Below are positions 44,068 to 52,917 of a stretch of 64,000 nucleotides of DNA, piece after piece; within the stretch, counting starts at the first letter, position 1, and the number at the start of each line of letters is the position of its first letter. Made by a program: the position numbers and the translations under genes. Source of the DNA: Amycolatopsis sp. WQ 127309 (GTDB lineage: Bacteria > Actinomycetota > Actinomycetes > Mycobacteriales > Pseudonocardiaceae); assembly GCF_023023025.1 (NCBI RefSeq), contig NZ_CP095481.1, positions 9,313,001 through 9,377,000 on the forward strand, in the 5' to 3' direction. The notes below the pieces were generated by a model that saw only the letters and a program-made list of their open reading frames with translations, searched no databases and had not been told where the DNA came from.

Positions 44068-45462
44068 CTAGAGCAGTTTCCAGGCCTGGGTCAGGGTGTC
44101 GCGCAGGATCTGCTCCATCTCGTCGAACTGGCGCTGGTCGCAGATCAGCGGCGGCGACAGCTGCACGACCGGCTCGGCGCGGTCGTCGGCGCGGCAGTAC
44201 AGGCCGGCCTCGAACAGCGCGTCCGACAGGAAACCGCGCAGCACGCGCTCGGATTCCGCCGCGCTGAACGTCTCTTTGGTCGCCTTGTCCTTGACCAGCT
44301 CGATGCCGTAGAAGAACCCCGCGCCGCGGACGTCGCCCACGATCGGCAGGTCGGTCAGCTTGTCCAAAGTGGACCGGAACGCGGACTCGTTCGCCAGCAC
44401 GTGGCCGTAGAGGTCTTCGCGCTCCATCAGGTCGAGGTTGGCCAGCGCCACCGCGCACGACACCGGGTGCCCGCCGTAGGTCGAGCCGTGCATGAACGTC
44501 GTGGCGCCGCGGGTGAACGGGTCCATCAGCCGCTCGCTCGCGAGCACCGCGCCCAGCGGCGCGTACCCGGACGTCAGGCCCTTCGCCGTCGTGATGATGT
44601 CCGGCTGGTAGCCGTAGCGCTTGGCGGCGAAGTCGTATCCGACCCGGCCGAACGCGCAGATCACCTCGTCCGACACCAGCAGGACGTCGTGCTTGTCGCA
44701 GATCTCGCGGACGCGCTCGAAATAACCGGGCGGCGGGACGAAGCAGCCGCCGGTGTTCTGCACCGGCTCGAGGAAGACGGCGGCGACGGTGTCCGCGCCC
44801 TCGAACTCGATGGCCTGCTCGATCTGGTCGGCGGCCCAGCGGCCGTAGGCGGCGTAGTCGTCGGCGTGCTCGGTGGCGCGGTAGAAGTTCGTGTTGGGCA
44901 CGCGCATCGTGCTCGGCACCAGCGGCTCGAAGTCGGCCTTCGCGCCGGGGATGCCGGTGATCGACAGCGCACCCTGCGAGGTGCCGTGGTAGGCCAGCGC
45001 GCGGCTGATCACCTTGTGCTTGGTCGGTTTCCCGACGAGCTTGAAGTACTGCTTGGCGAGCTTCCACGCCGTTTCGACCGACTCGCCGCCGCTCACGGTG
45101 AAGAACACGCGGTTCAGGTCGCCGGGCGACGCGGCGGCCAGCCGCTCGGCCAGCTCGATCGCCGACGGGTGCGCGTGACCCCACAGCGGGAAGTACGCGA
45201 GCTGTTTCGTCTGACGCGCGGCGGCTTCGGCGAGCTCCTCGCGGCCGTGGCCGACCTGGACCGCGAACAAGCCGGCGAGCCCGTCCAGGTACCGCTTCCC
45301 GCGGGCGTCCCAGATGTAGGCGCCTTCGCCGCGCACGATCACCGGGACGTCGGTGGTGTCGTAAGCGGAATGGCGGGTGAAGTGCATCCAGAGGTTGCTG
45401 CGGGCGGACTGGGCGAGAGCCGCGGCGTCGACGGTGGCGGCCGGGTCGGCAGTTGTGGTCAT
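44068..45462 (-). CDS. Class III aminotransferase, putrescine/omega-amino acid type
   Basis: A 464-residue PLP enzyme. The PLP Lys294 lies in IITTAKGLTSGYAPLGA, the cofactor-binding acidic residue is in LLVSDEVICAFGRVG, and SGGESVETAWKLAKQYF forms the phosphate-binding region. The N-terminus LWMHFTRHSAY is typical of the actinobacterial aspartate-aminotransferase-family proteins found in polyamine and beta-alanine gene sets. It probably moves the amino group of a diamine or omega-amino acid to pyruvate or oxoglutarate. It is preceded by an AsnC gene on the same strand, and a permease gene lies divergent from that. Confidence 0.9.
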   Translation of the reverse strand: MTTTADPAATVDAAALAQSARSNLWMHFTRHSAYDTTDVPVIVRGEGAYIWDARGKRYLDGLAGLFAVQVGHGREELAEAAARQTKQLAYFPLWGHAHPSAIELAERLAAASPGDLNRVFFTVSGGESVETAWKLAKQYFKLVGKPTKHKVISRALAYHGTSQGALSITGIPGAKADFEPLVPSTMRVPNTNFYRATEHADDYAAYGRWAADQIEQAIEFEGADTVAAVFLEPVQNTGGCFVPPPGYFERVREICDKHDVLLVSDEVICAFGRVGYDFAAKRYGYQPDIITTAKGLTSGYAPLGAVLASERLMDPFTRGATTFMHGSTYGGHPVSCAVALANLDLMEREDLYGHVLANESAFRSTLDKLTDLPIVGDVRGAGFFYGIELVKDKATKETFSAAESERVLRGFLSDALFEAGLYCRADDRAEPVVQLSPPLICDQRQFDEMEQILRDTLTQAWKLL

Positions 45463-45561
45463 GGCTCGGTTATCGCACGCGCCATCGACGTTACGCAAGC
45501 GATCCGGTCGCCGTCACCATCATCAACAACTAATTATCGACCAAAGGAGCGATCTTGCCTT

Positions 45562-45573
45562 CGGATTTAGTCG
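45562..45573. promoter_or_regulatory. 12-mer site CGGATTTAGTCG, copy 1
   Basis: It lies about 100 bp upstream of the aminotransferase start and just after the asnC stop. An identical 12-mer is found at 46159 before the permease gene. An A/T-rich 12-mer repeated exactly in this GC-rich sequence is unlikely by chance. Probable AsnC half-site. Confidence 0.6.
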
Positions 45574-45579
45574 TCACGG

Positions 45580-46074
45580 TCAGCGAGTGCCCCACTGGTA
45601 AGTCTGTTTCCGCAGCTTGAGGTAGACCATCGCCTCCGCGTGCCGGACGCCCGGCAGCGCGCGGATGCGCGTCGAGATCAGCTCGAGCAGGGCCTCATCG
45701 TCGGCGCAGACGGCTTCGCAGAGCACGTCGTAGCGCCCGGCACAGAGGATCACGTAGGCGATCTCGTCCATCTCGGCCAGTGCGTCGCCGACCGGTTCGA
45801 GCGGACCGTCCACCGTGATCGCGATCATCGCCTGCCGGAACAGCCCGACCTGCAACGGATCCGAGACGGCGACGATCTGGATGACACCGGAGTCCGACAG
45901 CCGCTGCACCCGCTGGCGCACCGCGGCCTCGGACAGGCCGACGGCCTTGCCGATGGTCGCGTACGCGCGCCGGCCGTCCTCCTGCAGTTGCGCGATGATC
46001 TGCCGCGAGATGTCGTCGAGCACCGGCGGCGCCGGCCGGCTGGGGATGTCCTGGCTGCTCACGCCCGGGATCAT
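45580..46074 (-). CDS. Lrp/AsnC family regulator
   Basis: A 164-residue protein. The N-terminal winged helix matches AsnC (LDDISRQIIAQLQEDGRRAYATIGKAVGLSEAAVRQRVQRLSDSGVIQIVAV). The C-terminal RAM ligand-binding domain has GRYDVLCEAVCADDEALLELI and GVRHAEAMVYL. It probably senses an amino acid or amine. The start is ATG 46074, with GTG 46062 as an alternative. It lies between the aminotransferase and the divergent permease, and likely controls both through the repeated CGGATTTAGTCG motif. Confidence 0.92.
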   Translation of the reverse strand: MIPGVSSQDIPSRPAPPVLDDISRQIIAQLQEDGRRAYATIGKAVGLSEAAVRQRVQRLSDSGVIQIVAVSDPLQVGLFRQAMIAITVDGPLEPVGDALAEMDEIAYVILCAGRYDVLCEAVCADDEALLELISTRIRALPGVRHAEAMVYLKLRKQTYQWGTR

Positions 46075-46158
46075 CCCTGACGCGGGCGACGCGAGGCAAA
46101 CCCGGCGATTCGATCACGGATGGTCACCGAATACGAAAGCACTGACGATCACAGACAA

Positions 46159-46170
46159 CGGATTTAGTCG
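46159..46170. promoter_or_regulatory. 12-mer site CGGATTTAGTCG, copy 2
   Basis: Exact copy of the 45562 motif in the same orientation, 74 bp upstream of the permease ATG in the asnC/permease divergent spacer. Followed by AATTCG, extending a partial dyad. Probable AsnC binding site controlling the permease. Confidence 0.6.
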
Positions 46171-46244
46171 AATTCGTGGCGTTGACAACACCGAATCAGT
46201 GCTGTTCCATCCGTCGCACCTTGCCCCGGCCGGAGGGAACGCCC

Positions 46245-47618
46245 ATGCCCCGCACCCCTGTCCCGCCCAGCACCGCGACGGCCACCACCCCCGCCGGACC
46301 CCGCACGCTCACCCGCTCCATCGGCGTCGGCGGCGGCACGCTGCTCACGCTCAGCTGCGTGACGCCGGCGTCGTCCCTGTTCGTCCTGGTGCCCCCGCTG
46401 TTCGGCGACCTCGGCACCGGCACCGCGCTCACCATCACCCTCGCCGTGCTGCTCTGCGTCGGCGTCGCCTTTTGCTACTCCGAGCTGGGCACCCTGGTCC
46501 CGAGCGCGGGCGGCGAATACGCCATGGTGACCACCGTCGCGAACCGGTTCGCCGGCTGGCTGACGTTCATGCTGTCGGTGATCGTCATCCTCGTCGTGCC
46601 GCCGATCATCGCCATCGGCGTCGCGGACTACCTCGCCGCGGCCGTCGCCATCGACCCGTCGGTGGCCGGCGCGATCGTGATGCTGGCGGCGACCGTGATG
46701 GGCTTGCTCAACCTGCGCTCCAACGCCTGGATCACCGGGATCTTCCTGGTCATCGAACTGGTCGCCATCTTCGTCGTTGCGCTGCTCGGCTTCACGCACA
46801 CCTCACAGAGCCCGGCCGTGCTGGTCGAGCCGAGCCTCGGCACCGGTGGGATCGGGCCGATCGCGGTGATCGCCGGGCTCGCCGTCGCGCTGTTCGTCGT
46901 GCAGGGCTTCAGCACGGCCGTCTACCTCGCCGAGGAGATGCGGGAACCGCGCCGGACCGTCGTCCGGACGGTGTTCTGGACGCTCGGCGTCAGCGCGCTG
47001 GTCATCCTGGTCCCGGTCGTCGCGATCACCCTCGCCGTGCCGGACGCCGCGTCGCTCGCCGGGCTCGACCTGAGCGCGCTCGTCACGAGCTGGAGCAACT
47101 CGGGCGTCGGCGTCGCGATCAGCCTGTGCATCGCGGCGGCGATCGTGAACGCCGTGATCGTCATGGTCATCCAGAACTCGCGGGTGCTGTTCGCCTCGGC
47201 CCGCGACCGGGCCTGGCCGGAGCCGGTGAACCGCGCGATGAGCGTGGTCGGGCGCCGGTACGGCTCGCCGTGGGTGGCCACGCTGGTGACGGGGCTGTCC
47301 GAGGCCGTCCTGTGCTTCGTGCCGGTGGACACGCTCAACGGCGTCACCGGGGTCGCCGTCGTCGCGCTCTACCTCAGCGTCGCGGCCGCCGCGCTCGGCG
47401 CCCGCCGGGCCGCGCACCGGAAGCCGCACGTCTGGCGGATGCCGGCGTGGCCGGTCGTGCCGGTGCTCGCCGTCGCCGCGCTGGTCTACATCCTGGTCGA
47501 GCAGAGCGCCCTCGACCTGGGCATCACGACCGGGGTGCTGCTGGTGGCGGCGCTGTACTGGTGGGGTTACCTGCGCCGGCGTCCGGAGCGGTGGGTTGTG
47601 ACGGTGCCGCGGGACTAG
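46245..47618 (+). CDS. APC-superfamily amino acid/polyamine permease
   Basis: A 457-residue membrane protein with about twelve hydrophobic segments. The APC helix-1 motif reads GVGGGTLLTLSCVTPASSLFVLVP, and FSTAVYLAEEMREPRRTVVR is the conserved cytoplasmic loop after the sixth segment. Its pairing with an omega-type aminotransferase and AsnC suggests uptake of a diamine or omega-amino acid. ATG 46245 follows CGGAGGGA. The stop overlaps the converging CopC gene by 4 bp. Confidence 0.9.
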   Translation: MPRTPVPPSTATATTPAGPRTLTRSIGVGGGTLLTLSCVTPASSLFVLVPPLFGDLGTGTALTITLAVLLCVGVAFCYSELGTLVPSAGGEYAMVTTVANRFAGWLTFMLSVIVILVVPPIIAIGVADYLAAAVAIDPSVAGAIVMLAATVMGLLNLRSNAWITGIFLVIELVAIFVVALLGFTHTSQSPAVLVEPSLGTGGIGPIAVIAGLAVALFVVQGFSTAVYLAEEMREPRRTVVRTVFWTLGVSALVILVPVVAITLAVPDAASLAGLDLSALVTSWSNSGVGVAISLCIAAAIVNAVIVMVIQNSRVLFASARDRAWPEPVNRAMSVVGRRYGSPWVATLVTGLSEAVLCFVPVDTLNGVTGVAVVALYLSVAAAALGARRAAHRKPHVWRMPAWPVVPVLAVAALVYILVEQSALDLGITTGVLLVAALYWWGYLRRRPERWVVTVPRD

Positions 47619-48169
47619 GCCTTCGGGCCGCCGCCGCCGCGCAGGAAGCGCAGCCCGACGACGATCACGGCGAGCAGGCCGACGACGGCGACCACGATCC
47701 AGACCCAGCCGGGGAAGCTGCTGGTGTCCACACCGACGACGGGGGCCGGCGAGGTGGGCGCGGCCTCGGTGATCGCCGCGCGCGTCGCCGGCGCCGCAGA
47801 AGCCGCGGCCGTGAGGGTGAAGTGGAGAGTGCCGGTGACGTTGTCGCCGTCCTTCGCGATGACCTTCCAGGTCAGCGTGTAGGCCTGGGCGGGCCCGGCC
47901 GGCGTCACCGGCGCGGTCACGACGTTGCCGGCCGCCACCGGGGTGCTGACCGGCCAGGCGGTGCCGTCGCGGCCGGTGATCTTCACGGCGTCCGGGGGCA
48001 GCGTGACCGGCTCCTCGAACGTGAGCTGGACCTGCGACGGCGCCTCGGCCAGCGACGCGCCTTCCGCGGGCGAGCTCGACGTCAGCTCGGTGTGGGCCGA
48101 CGCCGGCGGCGTGAGCAGCAGGAGCACGGCGGCGGAGGCGAGCACAGCGGTCAGGGCGCGGCGGATCAT
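47615..48169 (-). CDS. CopC-domain copper-binding membrane protein (YobA-like)
   Basis: A 184-residue protein. The signal peptide ends in PASA, and the mature protein begins HTELTSSSPAEGASLAEAPSQVQLTFEEPV, the CopC fold with the N-terminal His that ligates Cu(II). A single transmembrane anchor is near the C-terminus (WVWIVVAVVGLLAVIVVGL). CopC proteins bind copper on the outer face of the membrane. No CopD or DUF1775 partner gene is present here. Confidence 0.9.
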   Translation of the reverse strand: MIRRALTAVLASAAVLLLLTPPASAHTELTSSSPAEGASLAEAPSQVQLTFEEPVTLPPDAVKITGRDGTAWPVSTPVAAGNVVTAPVTPAGPAQAYTLTWKVIAKDGDNVTGTLHFTLTAAASAAPATRAAITEAAPTSPAPVVGVDTSSFPGWVWIVVAVVGLLAVIVVGLRFLRGGGGPKA

Positions 48170-48296
48170 TCGGACATCCTGCCCTATCCGGTTCGTGCAC
48201 TGTTCGTGTCCACCTGTGCAGCGGTGGGGGTGTCGCTGGTCTCCGGGCGGCCCATTGGTCAAGATGGACGCCTGGGTGGCGTAGGGAAGGACCTCC

Positions 48297-48779
48297 ATGG
48301 CGACAGTGCGCGACGAGGCCGACGCGCGGCGGCAGCTGCGCGCGCAGCAGCGGCAGGAGCAGCAGGACCAGCACGAACCGCGGGAGAAGGCCTCGACCGT
48401 CGCGAAGCCGGAAGGCGCCGGCTCGGCCACGCTCGTCGCCGACGGCGGTGACGTGCTCGCGCTGGACTACGCCGAGATCGCCGCCGCGCAGAAGGCGCTC
48501 GACGAGCGGTACCAGGAGGTCGCCCGCTACCTCGGCAACGCCCAGGACCTGGGCGTCCCGCTCGCCGACGGCAAGGGGCCGGTCTCGCACTGGATGCGCG
48601 CGTCGTTCGGGCTGCGCGGGGGCGCCGAGGCCGGTGGCGTGCAGACGGCGTTGCAGTCCTACCTGACCGAACTGGCTTCGCTGCGACAGGCGCTCGACAC
48701 CGTCGCCGCTTCGCACCGCCGCAACGACGAAGAAGCCGCAGCCACGCTGGCGGCGAGCGCGGGGGCGCAGGATGCCTGA
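48297..48779 (+). CDS. ESX-associated small helical protein (PE-like partner)
   Basis: A 160-residue protein. A basic, Gln/Arg-rich N-terminus (residues 1-40) is followed by a helical hairpin (LDYAEIAAAQKALDERYQEVARYLGNAQ ... ALQSYLTELASLRQALDTVAASHRRNDEEAAATL). It overlaps the next gene by 8 bp, and that product is PPE-like, so the pair probably forms a type VII secretion heterodimer. No clear YxxxD signal is present. First gene of a five-gene coupled operon. Confidence 0.6.
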   Translation: MATVRDEADARRQLRAQQRQEQQDQHEPREKASTVAKPEGAGSATLVADGGDVLALDYAEIAAAQKALDERYQEVARYLGNAQDLGVPLADGKGPVSHWMRASFGLRGGAEAGGVQTALQSYLTELASLRQALDTVAASHRRNDEEAAATLAASAGAQDA

Positions 48780-49986
48780 CTACCACTCCACGAACCACGA
48801 GCCGACGAAGCGCGAGAAGGCGAAGGCGCGGCGCGTCCGCCGGGAGAAGATCGCGAACCGGCAAGAGGACGCCTTCGGGCGGATCAACTGGGACAGCTAC
48901 GACCACCGCGAGATGTGGGACATGGTCCAGTCGGCCGACCCGCCGAAGCTCGGCGAGCAGGCGCACCGGTGGGCCGAGCTCGCCAAGGGCGTCGACACGG
49001 CCACCGGCGACGTCCACGCGACGGTGCAGAAGCTGCTGCTGTCGTGGCGGGGGCCGTCGGCCGCGCAGGCCGCGGACTCGATCCAGAAGCTGACGGGCTG
49101 GGCCGCGACGGCGGGTGAGAACGCCCGGAGCATCGGCGACGGCCTCGACACCTACACCTCGGCGATCGGCGAGGCCCGGCGGAAGATGCCGGAGCCGGTG
49201 CACTACTGGGCCGAGCGGTGGTTCCAGGAGGGCTACGCCGTCAAGCGGCTGGACGGCCCCGAGGGCACCTACATGCTGAACGACCTGCTCGACGACAAGC
49301 TCCCCACGAAGAAGCAGGCCGACGACGCGAAGGCCGAAGCCGTGCGCGTGATGGAGCAGTACGAAGGGGCGAGCCACGAGGTCCGGCACCGCCTCCCGCC
49401 GGCGTTCGACGCCGCGCCGCAGGTGAGCGCGAACGGTGAGGACCCGGTGGTGCCCCGCGTGCCTCCCGCGCCTTCGCCTTTGCCTTCACCCACGCCGTCG
49501 CCGTCTCCTACGCCTTCGCCCGGCCCGGACCACGGCTCCGGCGGCCTGCCGGACGACTCGACGACGACCGCGGGCGTGCTGCCGGGCACGCTCACCGGGT
49601 CCGTGCCCGGCGGGGTCGGCGGACTGCCCGGGCTTTCCGGTCTCGACGGCGTGATCGGCGCGGGCGGCCCCGGTTCCGGCTCGGTCCCCGGCTTCGCGGG
49701 CATGCCGGGCTTGACGGGCAGCGGCGCCAGCGCCGGTGCTGGTGCGGGCACGGGCGGGCTCGGCGAGGGCGAGCGGGCGGGCACGGGCCGGTTCGGCGCC
49801 GGAACGTCCGGCTTCGGCCCGGGCGCGACCGGCGGTCGCGGCTCGGCGGGCGGCTACGGCATGTACCCGCCCGGCCAAGGCGGCGCGCGGGGCGAGGACG
49901 ACACCGAGCACCGCGACAAGTACGCCAACGGTTACGACCTGCTGGACGACCTGCCCCCGGCCTACCCCCCGGTGTTCGGCGAATGA
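48772..49986 (+). CDS. PPE-like type VII secretion protein with Gly/Pro-rich tail
   Basis: A 404-residue protein. Residues 45-145 form a PPE/WXG-type helical hairpin with the W-x-G turn in LLLSWRGPSAAQAADSIQKLTGWA. A charged linker follows, then from about residue 225 a Pro/Ser stretch (PSPLPSPTPSPSPTPSPG) and a long Gly-rich region ending in YDLLDDLPPAYPPVFGE. The basic N-terminus (KREKAKARRVRREK) is unusual for a secreted PPE. The gene overlaps both neighbours (8 and 4 bp). Confidence 0.75.
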   Translation: MPDYHSTNHEPTKREKAKARRVRREKIANRQEDAFGRINWDSYDHREMWDMVQSADPPKLGEQAHRWAELAKGVDTATGDVHATVQKLLLSWRGPSAAQAADSIQKLTGWAATAGENARSIGDGLDTYTSAIGEARRKMPEPVHYWAERWFQEGYAVKRLDGPEGTYMLNDLLDDKLPTKKQADDAKAEAVRVMEQYEGASHEVRHRLPPAFDAAPQVSANGEDPVVPRVPPAPSPLPSPTPSPSPTPSPGPDHGSGGLPDDSTTTAGVLPGTLTGSVPGGVGGLPGLSGLDGVIGAGGPGSGSVPGFAGMPGLTGSGASAGAGAGTGGLGEGERAGTGRFGAGTSGFGPGATGGRGSAGGYGMYPPGQGGARGEDDTEHRDKYANGYDLLDDLPPAYPPVFGE

Positions 49987-50825
49987 CCGGGTTCCACGCC
50001 GACCCGGCCGCCCTGGACGCCTTGGCGGTGCGCCTGGTGGACACGGCCGACGAGTTCGCGGCGGCGTCGGCCGACGTCGAGGCGACGGCAAGCGGCGACC
50101 TCGGCCCCCCGACGGTCGCGGCCGCACTCACCGCGCTGACCGGCGAGTGGTCGGGAAAGATACGAGCCGTGCGAACGGACTACGCGGCAACGGCGGACAG
50201 CGTCCACGCGGCGGCGAAAGCGTTCCGCGGCGCGGACGCGAGCGCGGCGGAAGCACTGGGCCGCATCACCGCACAGCCTGGCTCGGACGACCCCGGCCAG
50301 ACCGCGGCGCAACCCCTCCGGCCCGCCGACGCCGACCAGACCCCCGCCACCGCCCCAAGCCAGACCGCAGCGCAGCCCCTCCAGCCCGCCGATGCCGACC
50401 AGGCCCCGGCCACCGCCCCAGGCCAGACCACGACACAACCGCACTGGCCCGCCGAACCCAACCAGGCCCCCGCAACCGACCCCAGCCAGACCACGACGCA
50501 ACCCCACCAGCCCGCCGACACCGGCCAGACCCTCGGCATCGCCCCCGGCCAGACCGCGGCGCAACCCCTCCGGCCCGCCGACGCCGATCAGGCCCCCGCC
50601 ACCGCCCCAGGCCAGACCACGACACAACCGCGCTGGCCCGCTCAACTCGACCACGCCCCTGCCACCGCCCCAGGCCAGACCGCGGCGCAACCCCACCAGC
50701 CCGCCGACGCCGGCCAGCCCCTCGGCGACAACCTCGGCCGAACCCCCACCCGGCGCACCGACCCCGGCAACACCCACCGGTTCGGCCCGGCCGTTTTCGG
50801 CGATTCCGGCCGTGCCGATGGCTGA
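49983..50825 (+). CDS. EspC/WXG-like protein with 21-residue tandem repeats
   Basis: A 280-residue protein. Residues 1-95 match the type VII secretion target (EspC-like) hairpin: ADPAALDALAVRLVDTADEF, the W of LTGEWSGKI, and FRGADASAA in the place of the YxxxD signal (Phe for Tyr). Residues 106 to about 248 consist of seven 21-residue units of the type QTAAQPLRPADADQAPATAPG, Pro/Gln/Ala-rich and probably extended. The ATGA overlap with the PPE-like gene couples their synthesis. It overlaps the following gene by 8 bp. Confidence 0.8.
   Translation: MTGFHADPAALDALAVRLVDTADEFAAASADVEATASGDLGPPTVAAALTALTGEWSGKIRAVRTDYAATADSVHAAAKAFRGADASAAEALGRITAQPGSDDPGQTAAQPLRPADADQTPATAPSQTAAQPLQPADADQAPATAPGQTTTQPHWPAEPNQAPATDPSQTTTQPHQPADTGQTLGIAPGQTAAQPLRPADADQAPATAPGQTTTQPRWPAQLDHAPATAPGQTAAQPHQPADAGQPLGDNLGRTPTRRTDPGNTHRFGPAVFGDSGRADG
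50298..50728. repeat. In-frame 63-bp tandem repeats (about seven units)
   Basis: Seven consecutive units of 63 bp encode QTxxQPxxPAxxxQAPATAPG. Units 2 and 5 are nearly the same, the others differ at scattered positions. The period is an exact multiple of three, so the frame is kept and length variation between strains is expected. It lies wholly within the EspC-like gene at 49983. Confidence 0.9.
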
Positions 50826-51519
50826 GTTCCGGGGTCTCGGCTTCGACCCCGTCCCCGGCAGCGCGGACGCCGTCGCCGAAGCGGCCCGTCGCTGCGTCGC
50901 GGCCGCCGCGAAGCTCGGCGACGCTCCCACGCCCGGCGAGATCCCCGAGTGGGCCGGCCGGTCCGCGCAGGCCCTCGCCGACCGCGCCGGGCGCACCCGC
51001 GCGGGCCTCGACGCCGTGCCCGGAGCGCTCCGCAAGGCCGCCGCCGTCCTCGACGACTGGGCCGGTGTCCTCGCGGCCCACCGCCGTCAGGCCGAAGACC
51101 TCGACCACCGGGCCGGCACCGCCCGGCGCGCGGTCGTCGACGCCCAGGACGACGTCGAGCGCGCCGAGACGACCGTCCAGTTCTCCCCTGGCGCGGAAGG
51201 CGAACTGACCGCGGCTCGCAGCCGGCTCGCGGCCGCGCAACGGGACCTCGACCGCCTGCTGGACCAGGCTCGCGACCTCGAACGCGTCCACAGCACCGAA
51301 GCGGCCCGCGTCGCCGAACGGCTGCGGTCCCTCGGCGACGGCGCCCCGCTGCCCAGCGCACCGGATTTCCGTGGCCTGGCAACCCATCTCGACACGTTCT
51401 CCCAAGCCGGTCGCGATCTGGGCGTCACCGTCGCGCGGACGCCCGTCGCGCCCGTCGCGCCGGTCACGCCGCCCGCCGGCGCCGTCGGCGCGTTCACCGC
51501 GGCACTGGGTGGCCGGTGA
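50818..51519 (+). CDS. T7SS-signal-type helical protein
   Basis: A 233-residue protein. The N-terminus RGLGFDPVPGSADAVAEAARRC and the W-x-G turn IPEWAGRSAQALADRAGRTRAGLDAVPGALRKAAAVLDDW match the putative T7SS-secreted protein pattern. A long coiled coil follows (about residues 90-175, EDLDHRAGTARRAVVDAQDDVERAETTV), then a short variable tail. In other loci this N-domain heads polymorphic toxins; here no toxin domain follows. ATG 50818 overlaps the previous stop by 8 bp, and its stop overlaps the next GTG. Confidence 0.72.
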   Translation: MAEFRGLGFDPVPGSADAVAEAARRCVAAAAKLGDAPTPGEIPEWAGRSAQALADRAGRTRAGLDAVPGALRKAAAVLDDWAGVLAAHRRQAEDLDHRAGTARRAVVDAQDDVERAETTVQFSPGAEGELTAARSRLAAAQRDLDRLLDQARDLERVHSTEAARVAERLRSLGDGAPLPSAPDFRGLATHLDTFSQAGRDLGVTVARTPVAPVAPVTPPAGAVGAFTAALGGR

Positions 51520-52079
51520 AACTGCCCGCCGTGCCGGGGATCAGCCCGGTGAGCCTGGCCTCGGTCGAGCGCACGACCGCCGAGCTGCACGCGCTGATGG
51601 TGCGGCTGCGCGGCCCCGACGCCGCCCGCGACCTGGGCCTGGAAGCCGCGGCCGTGCAGTCCGCCGAGATCGCCCACGAGCAGCGGGCGGGCCTGCTGGC
51701 GCTGGTCGAGCGCCGCGACGCCGATCCCGCGCTGCTCATCGCCGGGGTCGTCACGGTCGACGGCCTGCTCGACGAGACCGCCGCCGCGGACCTCGGCCAC
51801 TTCGTCGCCGACAAGACGCCGGGCATCCGCGAGGTCAGCAGCGCCCGCACCGGCCGCGGCTACCCGGTGGTGATCGTCGAGCGGATCGGCCTGTCGGGTG
51901 CGCAGCTGCAGGCCGTCGTGCTCGACCCGGACCGCCCTCGCGCGGCCGTGTTCACCCTGCATTCCCCCGGCGGCCGCGGCTGGCTGGAGGTCGCGGGCCT
52001 GGCCGGGACGCTGGTCGCGGGCGTCGACCTGACCCCGGCCGAACCCCGCGCGGGCGCCGCCAGAAGTGCGAGACGCTGA
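51516..52079 (+). CDS. Unknown protein, last gene of the ESX-like operon
   Basis: A 187-residue protein. Helical first half (SLASVERTTAELHALMVRLRGPDAARDLGLEAAAVQSAEIAHEQR) and beta-rich second half (RGYPVVIVERIGLSGAQLQAVVLDPDRPRAAVFTLHSPGGRGWLEVAGLAGTLVAGVDL). It has no signal peptide and no recognised domain. The second half looks like a cytosolic beta-sheet module, as in chaperones or immunity proteins. GTGA overlap with the preceding T7SS-signal gene suggests it acts on that product. Confidence 0.65.
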   Translation: MKLPAVPGISPVSLASVERTTAELHALMVRLRGPDAARDLGLEAAAVQSAEIAHEQRAGLLALVERRDADPALLIAGVVTVDGLLDETAAADLGHFVADKTPGIREVSSARTGRGYPVVIVERIGLSGAQLQAVVLDPDRPRAAVFTLHSPGGRGWLEVAGLAGTLVAGVDLTPAEPRAGAARSARR

Positions 52080-52083
52080 TGCG

Positions 52084-52869
52084 TCAGCCCCGCAGCGCCT
52101 GCTCCCGGAACTCGCGCGGCGTCCGCCCGGTGGCGCGGCGGAACGTCCGCGAGAAGTGCGGGGCGCTGATGAACCCGCAGTCGCGCGCGACCTCCGCGAT
52201 CCCGCGGCCCGCCTTCGCCGGGTCCGCCAGCAGCACCTTGGCCCGCTCGATCCGCAGCCCCTTCAGCCGTTCCGAGACGCCTTGGCCGTCGTCGAACAGC
52301 TGGTACAGCCGCCGTCGCGAGATGTACAGCGCTTCGGCGATCCGGTCCGCACTCAACGACTGTTCGCCCAGGTGGGCGCGCATGTACTCCACCGCTTCGC
52401 GCCTTCGCGCGGCGAGCGCGTCGACGCGGTCCAATTCGACGCGAAGCGCGCTTCGCAGCACCAGCTCGGCGAGACCGAGCAGGTGGTGGGCCAGGCCGTG
52501 CGGGTCCAGCCGCGGGCCCGCCGCCAGGACGTGCGCGACCGCGCCGGCGAACAGCGACCGCAGCGGCGCGGCCACCTCGACGGGCCGGAACATCAGCGGC
52601 CGCAGCTCGGCGAACGAGATGGACAGCTTCGCCGCCGCGACGGTCAGCATCACGACGCCGGACGGCTGCAGGTGCAGCGTCGCGTCGGCGAACGTCAGCT
52701 TCGCGCCGGACTCGGCGACGGCACGCGGGACCGGGCAGCGCAGCAGCAGCTGGACGCTCTCGGGCGCGGCCGGGCCGCCGAGGATGGCCGCGCGGGCGGC
52801 CGCGGCGCCCGAAGCGCGGACGACGAGGTACCCGGTCGCGGGTACGTCGACTGAGTGCGGCTCGGCCAT
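52084..52869 (-). CDS. AraC family transcriptional regulator
   Basis: A 261-residue regulator. The C-terminal double helix-turn-helix is clear (HLGEQSLSADRIAEALYISRRRLYQLFDDGQGVSERLKGLRIERAKVLLADP ... IAEVARDCGFISAPHFSRTFRRATGRTPREFR). The N-terminal part is a cupin-like AraC-binding-like domain. Start ATG 52869 is one of three nearby ATGs (52878 is also possible). It lies between the ESX-like operon and a divergent espG gene and may regulate either. Confidence 0.9.
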   Translation of the reverse strand: MAEPHSVDVPATGYLVVRASGAAAARAAILGGPAAPESVQLLLRCPVPRAVAESGAKLTFADATLHLQPSGVVMLTVAAAKLSISFAELRPLMFRPVEVAAPLRSLFAGAVAHVLAAGPRLDPHGLAHHLLGLAELVLRSALRVELDRVDALAARRREAVEYMRAHLGEQSLSADRIAEALYISRRRLYQLFDDGQGVSERLKGLRIERAKVLLADPAKAGRGIAEVARDCGFISAPHFSRTFRRATGRTPREFREQALRG

Positions 52870-52917
52870 CGGCACCATCGTGCCCGACGGCGGCCGCATC
52901 CCACGGGAAGGGGGACC

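Noticed and set aside
43688..45184. 498-codon minus-strand frame over the aminotransferase
   Set aside because: Shadow frame. The aminotransferase itself is complete in another frame with all PLP motifs.
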